Below, in pieces: positions 51,399 to 60,211 of a stretch of 64,000 bases of DNA. Each line of letters begins with the position of its first letter. Position 1 is the stretch's first letter. The notes below the pieces were generated by a model. That model was given only the letters and a program-made list of their open reading frames with translations, searched no databases and was not told where the DNA came from. Source of the DNA: Nibrella saemangeumensis (GTDB lineage: Bacteria; Bacteroidota; Bacteroidia; Cytophagales; Spirosomataceae); NCBI RefSeq assembly GCF_039541915.1, contig NZ_BAABHD010000002.1:1-64000 (forward strand). The letters run 5' to 3'. A program made the position numbers and the translations under genes.

Positions 51399-52646
51399 AT
51401 GGAGTCTACATTACACCAGTCCGCTACCGAGCGAACTATAGAGCTGGAATGGCAGTACGGAGCACATAATTATAAGCCGTTGCCGGTGGTTCTTACCCGC
51501 GGCCAGGGCGTGTTTGTCTGGGATCTCGATAACCGCCGGTATTTCGACTTTTTATCGGCCTATAGTGCGGTGAGCCAGGGACACTGTCACCCGCGCATCA
51601 TCAACGCTATGATTGAACAGGCCCAACGACTGACACTGACCTCCCGCGCTTTTTTCAACGACAAGACCGGGGTCTGTGTCAAATACCTCTGCGATTATTT
51701 CGGCTACGATAAGGCGCTGATGATGAACTCCGGAGCTGAAGCCGGTGAAACCGCCCTGAAACTGACCCGTAAGTGGGCATATCTGGTCAAAGGAGTTCCG
51801 CAGGACCAGGCCCGGACGGTATACGCTACCGGAAATTTCTGGGGCCGAACGCTGGCGGCAATCTCCTCATCTACTGATTCCAGCAGCACCCGGGATTTTG
51901 GACCGCTGCTGCCTGGTTACCTGCTGGTGCCCTATAATGACCTGAATGCGCTGGAAAATCTCTTCCGCCAGGATCCGAATATTGCCGGCTTTATGGTGGA
52001 GCCGATTCAGGGCGAGGCCGGCGTGGTGGTGCCGGATGAAGGCTACCTGCGCGGAGTTCGGGAATTATGTACCAAATACAACGTCCTGTTGATTGCCGAT
52101 GAAATACAGACTGGTATCGGCCGTACCGGCAAGCGGCTGGCCTGCGACTACGAAGACGTAAAGCCAGACCTGCTGGTACTGGGCAAAGCTTTATCGGGCG
52201 GGACTATGCCGGTGTCGGCGGTGCTGGCCGACGACGAAGTAATGCTCACCATTAAGCCCGGCGAACACGGCTCCACGTTTGGAGGCAATCCGCTGGCTTG
52301 TGCCGTTACGGTGGCGGCTCTTCAAGTAGTAGAAGACGAAAAACTGGCCGACAATTCGGCGGCTATGGGAGAGGTTTTCCGGGCCCGAATGAATGCCCTA
52401 GGCGAGAAGACAGACCTGGTAAAGATGGTGCGCGGCAAGGGTTTGCTCAACGCGCTGGTAATCCAGGAGCGGCCGGCGTATGGCGAAGGAACTGCGCTGG
52501 AGCTTTGTATGCGTCTGCGCGACAATGGTCTGCTGACCAAACCTACCCACGGCGATAAAATCCGGTTTGCTCCGCCCCTGGTCATTACCGAAGAGCAGAT
52601 GCACGAAGCCTGCGATATTATCGAAAAGACCGCGCTTGCTTTCTAA
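51399..52646 (+). CDS. rocD: ornithine aminotransferase
   Basis: A 415-aa fold-type I PLP enzyme converting ornithine and 2-oxoglutarate to glutamate semialdehyde and glutamate. Motifs include MMNSGAEAGETALKLTRKW, the PLP aspartate in LLIADEIQTGIGRTG, the Schiff-base lysine in LLVLGKALSGGTMPVSA and GEHGSTFGGNPLACAV. These match ornithine rather than acetylornithine aminotransferases (long VEPIQGEAGVVVPDEGYL segment and N-terminal YGAHNYKPLPVVL). It ends at a hairpin terminator. Confidence 0.94.
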   Translation: MESTLHQSATERTIELEWQYGAHNYKPLPVVLTRGQGVFVWDLDNRRYFDFLSAYSAVSQGHCHPRIINAMIEQAQRLTLTSRAFFNDKTGVCVKYLCDYFGYDKALMMNSGAEAGETALKLTRKWAYLVKGVPQDQARTVYATGNFWGRTLAAISSSTDSSSTRDFGPLLPGYLLVPYNDLNALENLFRQDPNIAGFMVEPIQGEAGVVVPDEGYLRGVRELCTKYNVLLIADEIQTGIGRTGKRLACDYEDVKPDLLVLGKALSGGTMPVSAVLADDEVMLTIKPGEHGSTFGGNPLACAVTVAALQVVEDEKLADNSAAMGEVFRARMNALGEKTDLVKMVRGKGLLNALVIQERPAYGEGTALELCMRLRDNGLLTKPTHGDKIRFAPPLVITEEQMHEACDIIEKTALAF

Positions 52647-52663
52647 CCGCCGGCAAACCGACA

Positions 52664-52715
52664 AGTGGTCCGCTTTCAGAAAAACCTCAGCAGCGGCTTC
52701 TGAGAGCGGACCACT
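52664..52715. terminator. terminator between rocD and the methyltransferase gene
   Basis: An 18-bp stem with a single mismatch (left arm AGTGGTCCGCTTTCAGAA) and a 16-nt loop, followed by CCTTTTAAG. It lies between convergent genes. Confidence 0.75.
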
Positions 52716-52731
52716 CCTTTTAAGTTTCTGG

Positions 52732-53346
52732 TTAATGGGTACGCGGTTTCAGGATTCGACAGGTCCAGGTCACATTTCGGATGTTCGTTACCTTATTTTC
52801 ATCCAGAAATTCGTATTGCTGGTATAGATCACTCCAGATTGTGTCGCCTTTCGGTGAAAGCAGCGAAATCATAAAGAAGCCATCTGGTTCAAGGTGAGCC
52901 TGCAGTCGATTCAGCAGCTTATTCGGATTGCTGGAGAAATACAGGGCTTCGTTAATACAGATAACATCAAACTTACCCTCGGGTACATACGTATCCATAT
53001 TACCCTGGTAAAACCTCGTTTTCTCGTCGCCCCGTTTCTCGTTGCCAATGCGGGCGGCTTCGCTCGATAGGTCAACGCCAACGTACCGGGAGTAATTTGA
53101 CTTTTGGATACTGTCGTTCAGTACCCCTTCTCCGCAGCCGAGGTCCAGAATGGAACCTTCTTTCTTCAAATAATTGAAATACCCGGCGAGAATCTGGTGG
53201 TGAGCCAGTTCATCCAGGCGGCCCAACCAGGCCCAACCGCCATGTTTGTATTGGTGGTCCAGACGAGCTTTATAGCTCCGCAAAATTTTTCGCTGAACAA
53301 AGGATACTACTCTGTCCAAAACAGGCTCCTGTACAAGTGATTCCAT
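52732..53346 (-). CDS. class I SAM-dependent methyltransferase
   Basis: A 204-aa protein with the SAM-binding motif ILDLGCGEGVLND (about residues 66-78), the acidic loop YVGVDLSSEA and the motif IV-like FDVICINEALYFSSNP. The substrate is unknown. The ~60-residue N-terminal part is basic and helical. An AT-rich, non-coding 180-bp region lies upstream. Confidence 0.85.
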   Translation of the reverse strand: MESLVQEPVLDRVVSFVQRKILRSYKARLDHQYKHGGWAWLGRLDELAHHQILAGYFNYLKKEGSILDLGCGEGVLNDSIQKSNYSRYVGVDLSSEAARIGNEKRGDEKTRFYQGNMDTYVPEGKFDVICINEALYFSSNPNKLLNRLQAHLEPDGFFMISLLSPKGDTIWSDLYQQYEFLDENKVTNIRNVTWTCRILKPRTH

Positions 53347-53525
53347 TAGAGTTTTAAGGAAAAGACGGATTTGTAACTCACAAATTTAAATTAGCCTTGC
53401 CTTAAAACATATATATTATAAAAATTCTAATACACTGTACTATTAATATCGATAGTACAACTATCATAATTGCTAAATATACAACATTACAACGTTTAGA
53501 TACTTATCCTTAGAACCAGCCTGGA
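53347..53525. promoter_or_regulatory. AT-rich intergenic region with promoter and palindrome
   Basis: This region is strongly AT-rich compared with its surroundings. It holds a -7 match TAAATTTG on the minus strand (53381-53388) for the methyltransferase gene and an inverted repeat GTACTAT / ATAGTAC with an 8-nt centre (53437-53458), a possible operator. No coding sequence is seen. Confidence 0.45.
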
Positions 53526-54626
53526 TTACCTTATCTTTTCGTCATTCTCATATAGGCCCCGCTCTTCCTCCGTACCCTCGGCATTATAGAGAATACCAGG
53601 GCCATGCCGGCGACCATTGCGAAAGTAGCCGTTAAAACGGTCGCCGTCGGCGAAATAATACGTCCCCCTGCCATTGGGTGTATTGTTCACGAACTGACCG
53701 GCGTAGCGGTCGCCGTTGCGGTAGTAGTAGATGCCTGTACCGGATCTGACGTCATCTTTGAAGCCTCCCTTGTATTTCAGCTTTCCATCGGCATAGTATT
53801 CGGTACCTGCACCATGCTTATCACCTTCGTCAAAGTCGCCTTCGTAGCGTTCGCGGGTGGGATACATGAATACGCCTTTACCGTCCAGACAGTTGCCGGA
53901 AAGGCAACCAACCCGATTGGCCGATACGCTGGCAGGCTTATTGTCAACCGGAGTTGCCGGAGCCGGTCTGCTTGACGCGATCGTGGCCGGAGCCGGTCGG
54001 CCGGCTGTCTTGGTACGGGGATACATTTCTTCGGCCTCCAGCCAGCCTTTGCGGATGTGTTCAACGCGCGACAGTTTGGCCGGATGCGTGGGGGTTGGAT
54101 GCTCGTTGCCGAGTGCCCTGATGGCTACCAGCGATTCTTCCAGCGAAGCGCCTAACTGGTGCAGTACAAAGCCGGAAAACTTATCGGCTTCCAGTTCCTT
54201 CTGCGGCTGACCACCCCGCCCATCGATGGTGTGACCCTGCAAATGATGACCAATCTCATGCGCCATGATACTGATAGCCGACCAGTCGGTCTCGGTAACA
54301 GTCTCAATTCGCTGCATAAAAGCTCCGTCGTAAATAATGTAGCGTTGACCATTTACGACGGTAGCAAAGCAGTTCTGGGTATTCGGGCACTCAATGATTT
54401 TGAAATTACGCATCAGCCCAATGGGCTTCAGGATACGTTCAACCACTTTCTCGGCATGACCGTTGGACGCAGACCGGACGTAGTTGCAGTTGGCCAGCAG
54501 GCCGTTGATGCCGGAATAATTACAAACAAAATTCCCGTTGGTGGGAGGAGACTGGGGTGCCGGGGCGGGCACAAAGGCTGACAGCGTAATCAGGCCAGCG
54601 ACAACACAAACCGTATACGAATTCAT
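53526..54626 (-). CDS. exported M48-type metalloprotease fused to MORN repeats
   Basis: A 366-aa protein. A signal peptide lies at about 1-20. The protease part has HEIGHH (ligands His123, His127; catalytic Glu124) and a downstream third ligand in KELEADKFSGFVL, as in M48 enzymes. A Pro/Ala-rich linker (about 225-262) leads to MORN repeats at about 275-366: YEGDFDEGDKHGAGTEYY, YKGGFKDDVRSGTGIYYY, YAGQFVNNTPNGRGTYYF and FNGYFRNGRRHGPGILY. The combination is unusual. The start at 54626 is set by the signal peptide and avoids overlap with the upstream gene. Confidence 0.88.
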   Translation of the reverse strand: MNSYTVCVVAGLITLSAFVPAPAPQSPPTNGNFVCNYSGINGLLANCNYVRSASNGHAEKVVERILKPIGLMRNFKIIECPNTQNCFATVVNGQRYIIYDGAFMQRIETVTETDWSAISIMAHEIGHHLQGHTIDGRGGQPQKELEADKFSGFVLHQLGASLEESLVAIRALGNEHPTPTHPAKLSRVEHIRKGWLEAEEMYPRTKTAGRPAPATIASSRPAPATPVDNKPASVSANRVGCLSGNCLDGKGVFMYPTRERYEGDFDEGDKHGAGTEYYADGKLKYKGGFKDDVRSGTGIYYYRNGDRYAGQFVNNTPNGRGTYYFADGDRFNGYFRNGRRHGPGILYNAEGTEEERGLYENDEKIR

Positions 54627-54684
54627 AAACAATGCTGGTAGTACGAATACGGTTCTAAAACGACTACCTGCCGCTCCGGATTGT

Positions 54685-55710
54685 TCAGCGAAACGTTTGC
54701 CGGGCAATTTTTCCGCGAGCGCCCACCGCCCAGCAGGTATTACCAGCACACGAAAGGGCATGAAAACCTTCCGTTACGGCCTGAACCCAGGTTTTTCCGT
54801 TATCTGCCGAAACACTCGTGCCCGAAGGCCCTACGGCCACCAGTCGTCCATCGGCCAACCGGCCAATCGCTTCCTTCAATCCGGGCGGCAGGACCGGCGT
54901 AACAGGCTGCCAGGTCTGACCGCCATCACTGGTAGCGATGATATTCTGCACCGGCTCTTTTTCCTGCCGGTAATCCCCCCCAACGGCCATACCATGCCGG
55001 CTGGTCCAGAACCTCAAACCGAAAATGCCCGACGAAGCGCCCGCTAGTATTGGGGTTTCTGCAACAGTCCAGCTTTTGCCCCGGTTTTGTGACCGGAACA
55101 CCCGGCCGGCAGTAGCGCCACCCGAACCAATCCATACATTCCGGCGCCCTTCCACGACCATAGCCGAGTTGCTGGCGGCAAATGCCGCTTCCCCTTTATG
55201 CATCGGTGGTAGGGCATCCGGCGGTATACGCTGCCAGGTCCGGCCACCATTTTGGGTGCAGAGAAGAAACCATTTACCGTCTACCGGATCGCTGAACACA
55301 ATACCGTGCCGCCGATCCCAGAAGGCAATGCCATCAAAGAATACACCCGCCGTCTGCGTCTGAAACCGAAGTTGCCACGATTTCCCACCGTCCAGGGTTT
55401 CATAGATACGGGCCTGGTTACGTTCGGCAGGGCCGGCGCTGGTTACAATAGCTCGACTGGCATCGAAAGCCACAATCCCCCGAAAATCCAGTGAGTCAGC
55501 ACCGGGTATAGTTAAGACCTGCCAGCTAGCTCCTCCGTCAACGGTCCGGGCTACTGTCCCCTGGGAGCCACCGGCCCACATAATAGTGGCGCTGGGGGCA
55601 CTTACGGCTCTAAAACTGGCGCTGGTACCGGGTTGCTGAAGCTGCCATTGCGCCTGACTGCGCCAGCCCGCCAGCAGGAGCAGCAAAATGATCAAGTATC
55701 GTTCCGGCAT
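54685..55710 (-). CDS. Ycf48-like beta-propeller protein
   Basis: A 341-aa exported protein. The signal peptide (about 1-20) ends at RSQAQ. The mature chain has repeated Asp-box-like units: RTVDGGASWQVL, ETLDGGKSWQLRF, CTQNGGRTWQRI, RSQNRGKSWTVAE, ATSDGGQTWQPV and VSADNGKTWVQAV, giving a six- or seven-bladed propeller like the photosystem assembly factor Ycf48 or BNR-repeat sialidases. In non-photosynthetic bacteria the role is unknown; 'oxidoreductase' names in databases are not supported by motifs. It lies 58 bp upstream of the M48-MORN gene. Confidence 0.85.
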   Translation of the reverse strand: MPERYLIILLLLLAGWRSQAQWQLQQPGTSASFRAVSAPSATIMWAGGSQGTVARTVDGGASWQVLTIPGADSLDFRGIVAFDASRAIVTSAGPAERNQARIYETLDGGKSWQLRFQTQTAGVFFDGIAFWDRRHGIVFSDPVDGKWFLLCTQNGGRTWQRIPPDALPPMHKGEAAFAASNSAMVVEGRRNVWIGSGGATAGRVFRSQNRGKSWTVAETPILAGASSGIFGLRFWTSRHGMAVGGDYRQEKEPVQNIIATSDGGQTWQPVTPVLPPGLKEAIGRLADGRLVAVGPSGTSVSADNGKTWVQAVTEGFHALSCAGNTCWAVGARGKIARQTFR

Positions 55711-55903
55711 GTCGATGTCTTTTTGCTAGTGGGAAAACCCGGATGCAATCATACGAAAATTCTTAAGCCGCGCTGTGCAACCAATCCCTTTAGTTTATGT
55801 TTGAGAACGCTTATATGGCGGGATTTTAATAAATTTTTAAGCACTTATTGGCTTACAAAAGCGTTTATTTAATGCCTAACCAAGCCAAGAAAAACTAAAC
55901 TAT

Positions 55904-57361
55904 ATGATCCAACGTCGTGAATGGCGCTTCTCTCTGTGTCTGATAGCAGCAGGAGCTTTTTTGATGACTTCCTGTAAAAAGGAGGTTGATTCAGTGACTC
56001 CGCAACCATCTACAATCTCTACCTCCTCGGTCTCCGACCAGGAAGTCAACAGGTGGATTCTGGAGAACATGCGCGATTATTACTATTGGAACGATAAAAT
56101 ACCGGCCAGTCCGAATACAACTCTGAAGCCGGCTGAGTTCTTCAAGTCGCTGCTGTATAGCTGGGACGCCACGGCCCGGCCCGACGGTGACCGGTTCTCC
56201 TGGATTCAGGAGAGCGCCGACGAACTGAAAGCCTCCCTTAACGGGGAGTCCAAAACCGATGGTATGGAGTTTCAACTATACCGCCCGGCCGGCACAGACG
56301 ATATTTACGGGAAAGTACTGTATACACACCCCGGCTCACCGGCGGCTCAGGCCGGTATTAAGCGCGGTGACATCTTTTATAAAGTAAACGGGCAAAAGCT
56401 GACGTCGGCGAATTACTCCCAATTGCTGTATGGCGATGGGTCTACGTTTACCTACGGCTTTGCCAAACTGCAGGATGGCAAGGTTGTAACGACCGACGAG
56501 TCTAAAACTGTAACGGCTGTTGTCAGGCAGGAGAACCCAATCCTGATGGATACGGTGTACACCATCGCCGACAAAACCATTGGCTATTTTGTGTACAACC
56601 AGTTTGTACCCGGCCCTAACGGTAGCACTGTGAACACGTACGACAACCAGCTGGACGCTATTTTCGGCAAGTTCAAGGCGAAAGGCGTCAACGAACTGAT
56701 TATAGACTTCCGCTACAATCCGGGTGGCTATGTAACATCGGCCACCAATCTGGCCAGCCTCATCGGCCGGGGTGTCGATCAGTCAAAGGTATTTGCCCGC
56801 AAAGAGTGGAACAAAACCCTGACGCCTGAACTGGAGAAGCAGTACGGGAAAGATTTCTTCTTCGACTACTTCAAAACAAAAGCCAACAACATCGGCGGTA
56901 ACCTGAACCGGGTTTATGTGCTGACCACCCGCCGGACGGCCTCAGCCAGTGAATTGGTGATCAATGGCCTTCGTCCTTTCATGACCGTTACCACCATCGG
57001 TGCTACCACCTACGGTAAAAACGTTGGTTCGATCACGCTCGACGATAAGAATAAGAAGATCAAGTGGGGTATGCAGCCGATTGTATCGAAATCATTCAAC
57101 GCCCTTGGGCAGTCTGATTATTCGGCCGGCTTCACACCTTCAATCAAGATTGATGAGTTACTGACGCAGGACTGGAAACAGTTTGGCGACATTAATGAAA
57201 TTATGCTGAGCGAGGCCATTTACCAGATTACCGGGGCCCGGACGGCTCGTCGTGCGGCCGCCCCGCAGGAGTCTGCAACGGTGATTTCATCGTCTATTAC
57301 GCAGAAGGCCGGTGGTAGCAATATGTTCGATAAAGCGCCGGTCCTGGAGACACATCAGTAA
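55904..57361 (+). CDS. S41-family peptidase lipoprotein with PDZ domain
   Basis: A 485-aa C-terminal-processing-type protease. The lipoprotein signal ends at Cys24 (LMTSC), followed by KKEVD. An N-terminal helical cap (DQEVNRWILENMRDYYYWND) precedes a PDZ-like part (YTHPGSPAAQAGIKRGDIFYKVNG, about 140-165). The catalytic domain has ELIIDFRYNPGGYVTSA, the nucleophile Ser in TRRTASASELVINGL and the general-base Lys in GATTYGKNVGS. It is anchored in the envelope. A promoter is not clear in the 190-bp gap upstream. It ends at a strong terminator. Confidence 0.92.
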   Translation: MIQRREWRFSLCLIAAGAFLMTSCKKEVDSVTPQPSTISTSSVSDQEVNRWILENMRDYYYWNDKIPASPNTTLKPAEFFKSLLYSWDATARPDGDRFSWIQESADELKASLNGESKTDGMEFQLYRPAGTDDIYGKVLYTHPGSPAAQAGIKRGDIFYKVNGQKLTSANYSQLLYGDGSTFTYGFAKLQDGKVVTTDESKTVTAVVRQENPILMDTVYTIADKTIGYFVYNQFVPGPNGSTVNTYDNQLDAIFGKFKAKGVNELIIDFRYNPGGYVTSATNLASLIGRGVDQSKVFARKEWNKTLTPELEKQYGKDFFFDYFKTKANNIGGNLNRVYVLTTRRTASASELVINGLRPFMTVTTIGATTYGKNVGSITLDDKNKKIKWGMQPIVSKSFNALGQSDYSAGFTPSIKIDELLTQDWKQFGDINEIMLSEAIYQITGARTARRAAAPQESATVISSSITQKAGGSNMFDKAPVLETHQ

Positions 57362-57379
57362 GATTTTTAGGCGTATTCT

Positions 57380-57412
57380 GACAAAAAGCAGCCCATTGGG
57401 TTGCTTTTTGTC
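57380..57412. terminator. terminator between the S41 and GGCT-like genes
   Basis: A 15-bp stem with one G-U pair (GACAAAAAGCAGCCC / GGGTTGCTTTTTGTC) and a 3-nt loop. The A/T-rich outer stem serves both convergent genes. Confidence 0.8.
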
Positions 57413-57414
57413 GT

Positions 57415-57834
57415 TTATAGGAATGGGTTAAAATCGCCGGTTGTGATTAGCTCCAAAGTATCGGTTGGCCCATTGTATAAATAAACCCAGCAGGGCAACG
57501 TTCGTCTAAGGGCGGTAAGCGGCAGCAGTCTGCGTACGAACAAACCAACTCCGGAACCACTATCGGCGGTGTCCTCGTAGTCGTCGAGGATCGCCAACAT
57601 ACGGGCTGGGTGGTGCAGTTGGCAAATTTCGCCCCAGACGCGGTTGGTGCCAGAGGGGTCGCTGATGGCTCCGGGAAACCAGCCGACCCGGTATAGTCTC
57701 CCCGGTAGCCAGACCCGGCCCAGGTAGGTGCTCTGACGGTGAAGCTGTTCAGCGAATGGGTTACGGGCCCGCTGCATCAGGGTGCCGTATACGAATAACA
57801 AATCAGTAACCGATGACTCTTTAGGGTCCGACAC
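57415..57834 (-). CDS. gamma-glutamylcyclotransferase-like (AIG2/GGCT) protein
   Basis: A 139-aa cytoplasmic protein with the GGCT fold marker LLFVYGTLM near the N-terminus, then LPGRLYRVGWFPGAI and VWGEICQL, and the conserved acidic residue in LAILDDYED. The family releases 5-oxoproline from gamma-glutamyl compounds or acts on related amines; the substrate is unknown. The start is GTG at 57834; an ATG is not available upstream of the YGTL motif. Confidence 0.8.
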   Translation of the reverse strand: MSDPKESSVTDLLFVYGTLMQRARNPFAEQLHRQSTYLGRVWLPGRLYRVGWFPGAISDPSGTNRVWGEICQLHHPARMLAILDDYEDTADSGSGVGLFVRRLLPLTALRRTLPCWVYLYNGPTDTLELITTGDFNPFL

Positions 57835-57842
57835 TGTTTTTA

Positions 57843-57850
57843 TAATTTTG
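57843..57850 (+). promoter_or_regulatory. -7 promoter element of the 57888 gene
   Basis: An exact TAnnTTTG match (TAATTTTG) on the plus strand, 37 bp upstream of the ATG. The -33 element is unclear. Confidence 0.4.
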
Positions 57851-57887
57851 AAAGCATTAATTTAAGCATCGACAAACACCGGACCAC

Positions 57888-59372
57888 ATGTACGAAAAAA
57901 ATATAGGAACGAAACAAAAGGCCCTTCGGGTGAACCTGGACCGAAAAATCTACGGCTCCTTTGCCGAGATCGGGGCCGGCCAGGAAACAGCGGCCATGTT
58001 TTTTAAGTCAGGAGGAGCCTCCGGTACCATTGCCAAAACCATGTCGGCATACGATATGACGTTCAGCGACGCCATCTACGGGCCGGAAGAAAGCGGCCGT
58101 TACGTAGTAGAATCCCGGCTGCTGAAAATGCTCAACAAAGAATACAGCCTGCTGGAAAAGCGGCTGGCCGAAAAGCGCGGAGCCGATACCACGTTTTTTG
58201 CCTTCGCTAATACGGTTGTCGCCTTGAATTACCAGAAAACCAACGAAGGGCATGGCTGGCTGGGGCTGCGCTTTCAGCTTAATCCGCAGGCAGCCTACAA
58301 CGACGTCATTATCCACGTCCGGATGCTGGATAACGAAAATATCCTGCAGCAGCAGGCGCTCGGCATCATCGGTACCAACCTGATTTACGGCTGCTTTTAT
58401 TATTTCAAGTCCCCGGAAACACTGGTTCTGTCGCTAATGGATGATCTGACACCGGAGCGAATTCAGATCGATATGATTCGCTTTGACGGCCCCGATTTTG
58501 CCAATGTCGATAGCCGGCTGATGAGCTTACATCTGGTAAAGAATGGCTTTACCGACGCGGCCTTGTTTGGCCCCGACGGACGGGTGCTACAACCTTCCGA
58601 AGCGCTTTACAAAAAGCATATTCTGCTGCTGCGCGGCCGGCTGCGGCCAGTAACGAACGTTCACGTCGATATGCTGGAAAACGGACTGAAGCAGTTCCAG
58701 GCGGAACCGGACGTGGATACCGAACGGGTTGTATCCGTTTCGGAGCTAACCCTGCATAACCTCAAAGCCAATGAGCAGGGTATTGACGAGAAAGACTTCC
58801 TCGACCGGGTAGATATTTTGTGTTCGCTGGGCCAGACGGTGATGATCTCCAACTACCACGAGTACTACCGGCTGGTAGCCTATCTCTCGCGGCTGACCCG
58901 CCTGAAGATCGGCCTCATCCTTGGAATTCCCAATCTGGAGTATATTTTCGAAGAGGAGCATTACGAGTTTCTACCGGGCGGTATTCTGGAATCATTTGCA
59001 GCGCTGTTCAGCCGCAAGGTGAAACTCTTTGTGTACCCAACCCTGCGGGAGGGCAAGATCTATACCTGTCAGGAGTTTCATTTGGCGCCTAACCTGGAGC
59101 CCTTGTATCAATACCTCATCCAGAACGATAAAATCGAGGATATTAATAATTACAACGAGCAAAATCTGCATATAGTAACGGATCAGGTGCTCGACATGGT
59201 GCAGCGGGGCGAAGACGGCTGGGAACGAATGGTTCCCGAGGGTGTTGCCCGGCAGATCAAAACCAACTGTCTGTTTGGCTATCCCTGCGACGTTCAGTAT
59301 ACACCGATCGGCGAGCAGGTGCGCAAACAGGTCGAAGCTGAACAGGTGGCCACGAGCGAAACACAGGTATAA
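57888..59372 (+). CDS. large conserved protein of unknown function
   Basis: A 494-aa cytoplasmic protein with no signal or membrane segment. It contains LDRKIYGSFAEIGAGQET, MFFKSGGASGTIAKTMSAYD, GHGWLGLRFQLNP and the late segment GIPNLEYIFEEEHYEFLPGG. I recall long, strongly conserved homologues in Bacteroidetes, cyanobacteria and proteobacteria carrying unreliable names (for example 'TonB-dependent receptor' or 'nicotinate-nucleotide adenylyltransferase'). The sequence shows neither a barrel nor a nucleotidyltransferase HxGH motif. It stands alone between a promoter and a terminator. Confidence 0.75.
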   Translation: MYEKNIGTKQKALRVNLDRKIYGSFAEIGAGQETAAMFFKSGGASGTIAKTMSAYDMTFSDAIYGPEESGRYVVESRLLKMLNKEYSLLEKRLAEKRGADTTFFAFANTVVALNYQKTNEGHGWLGLRFQLNPQAAYNDVIIHVRMLDNENILQQQALGIIGTNLIYGCFYYFKSPETLVLSLMDDLTPERIQIDMIRFDGPDFANVDSRLMSLHLVKNGFTDAALFGPDGRVLQPSEALYKKHILLLRGRLRPVTNVHVDMLENGLKQFQAEPDVDTERVVSVSELTLHNLKANEQGIDEKDFLDRVDILCSLGQTVMISNYHEYYRLVAYLSRLTRLKIGLILGIPNLEYIFEEEHYEFLPGGILESFAALFSRKVKLFVYPTLREGKIYTCQEFHLAPNLEPLYQYLIQNDKIEDINNYNEQNLHIVTDQVLDMVQRGEDGWERMVPEGVARQIKTNCLFGYPCDVQYTPIGEQVRKQVEAEQVATSETQV

Positions 59373-59373
59373 T

Positions 59374-59411
59374 AGCAGAAAACCCTCCGGAAAGTCGGAG
59401 GGTTTTCTGCT
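59374..59411. terminator. terminator between the 57888 gene and the DUF308 gene
   Basis: A 16-bp perfect stem AGCAGAAAACCCTCCG / CGGAGGGTTTTCTGCT with a 6-nt loop, between convergent genes. Confidence 0.8.
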
Positions 59412-59429
59412 GACATAGCGATCGGTCAA

Positions 59430-60047
59430 TTATCGATTCTGATATGTCTGGTCGTAATAGCCCTGCCCGAATGAAGCTCGCAGCCGCAGGGTGTTCAGGA
59501 TATAAATACCTCCCAGCGCTATAAAGTGAATGCCAATCCAAAGCCAGGCCTGGGCATTTCGGGGGCCGAACAGCATCAGGAAAAACGCCAGCGATACCGC
59601 AATGGCCGCTGCAATGGCCTGTAACGTCCGGGGAGAGAGATTATCAGCCCGCCCGGCGCGTAGCGATAAAAAGTTAAACATCGCCTGCGTGGTCAGAATA
59701 GCCCCGTATATCAGCGCCCAAAACCCCAGGTTATCCATAAACACCCGCGCTTCCTGAACGGCCATTAGCAGAATAGAAACACCAAAGCCGATATCTGCCA
59801 CACTCTGTATCAGGTGAAACCAATAACTTCTGTCGAGCTGACGGAAGGGTAGCGAGAACACAAAGTGACATACGCCGGCAATGATAAACATTACACCTAC
59901 AATGGTAATGGTTGCAGATGAGGGTTCATCACCCACCAGCATCGTGAGCAGTCCGATTACAATAAACAGCGCCGACTTGGCTAACAGCAGCCACCAATGC
60001 GGCATGATATGTCTTCTTTCCATAATGATAAAGTCTACTTGAACCAT
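59430..60047 (-). CDS. DUF308/HdeD-like membrane protein
   Basis: A 205-aa protein with about six transmembrane helices in hairpin pairs, e.g. WWLLLAKSALFIVIGLLTML, IVGVMFIIAGVCHFVF, SVADIGFGVSILLM, FWALIYGAILTTQAMFN, IAAAIAVSLAFFLMLF and LWIGIHFIALGGIYIL. The pattern resembles the HdeD/DUF308 family, which includes an acid-resistance protein, but that role is not implied. ATG at 60047 is used; an ATG at 60023 (MERRHIMPHWW) is equally possible. Confidence 0.78.
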   Translation of the reverse strand: MVQVDFIIMERRHIMPHWWLLLAKSALFIVIGLLTMLVGDEPSSATITIVGVMFIIAGVCHFVFSLPFRQLDRSYWFHLIQSVADIGFGVSILLMAVQEARVFMDNLGFWALIYGAILTTQAMFNFLSLRAGRADNLSPRTLQAIAAAIAVSLAFFLMLFGPRNAQAWLWIGIHFIALGGIYILNTLRLRASFGQGYYDQTYQNR

Positions 60048-60211
60048 AGATTTTAAGCTACAACCTGGTGTTGCTGATTGTTGTTTGTGAATTTTCTGTT
60101 TCTGTCGGGAAGACGGTATACCCCTGCTCTTTTATGCTTTTTACATCAAAAAATCTGGTTTTCCGGAGCCAGGCGCTAACCAGTTGATTTAAAGACAATT
60201 TCTGCATTACT

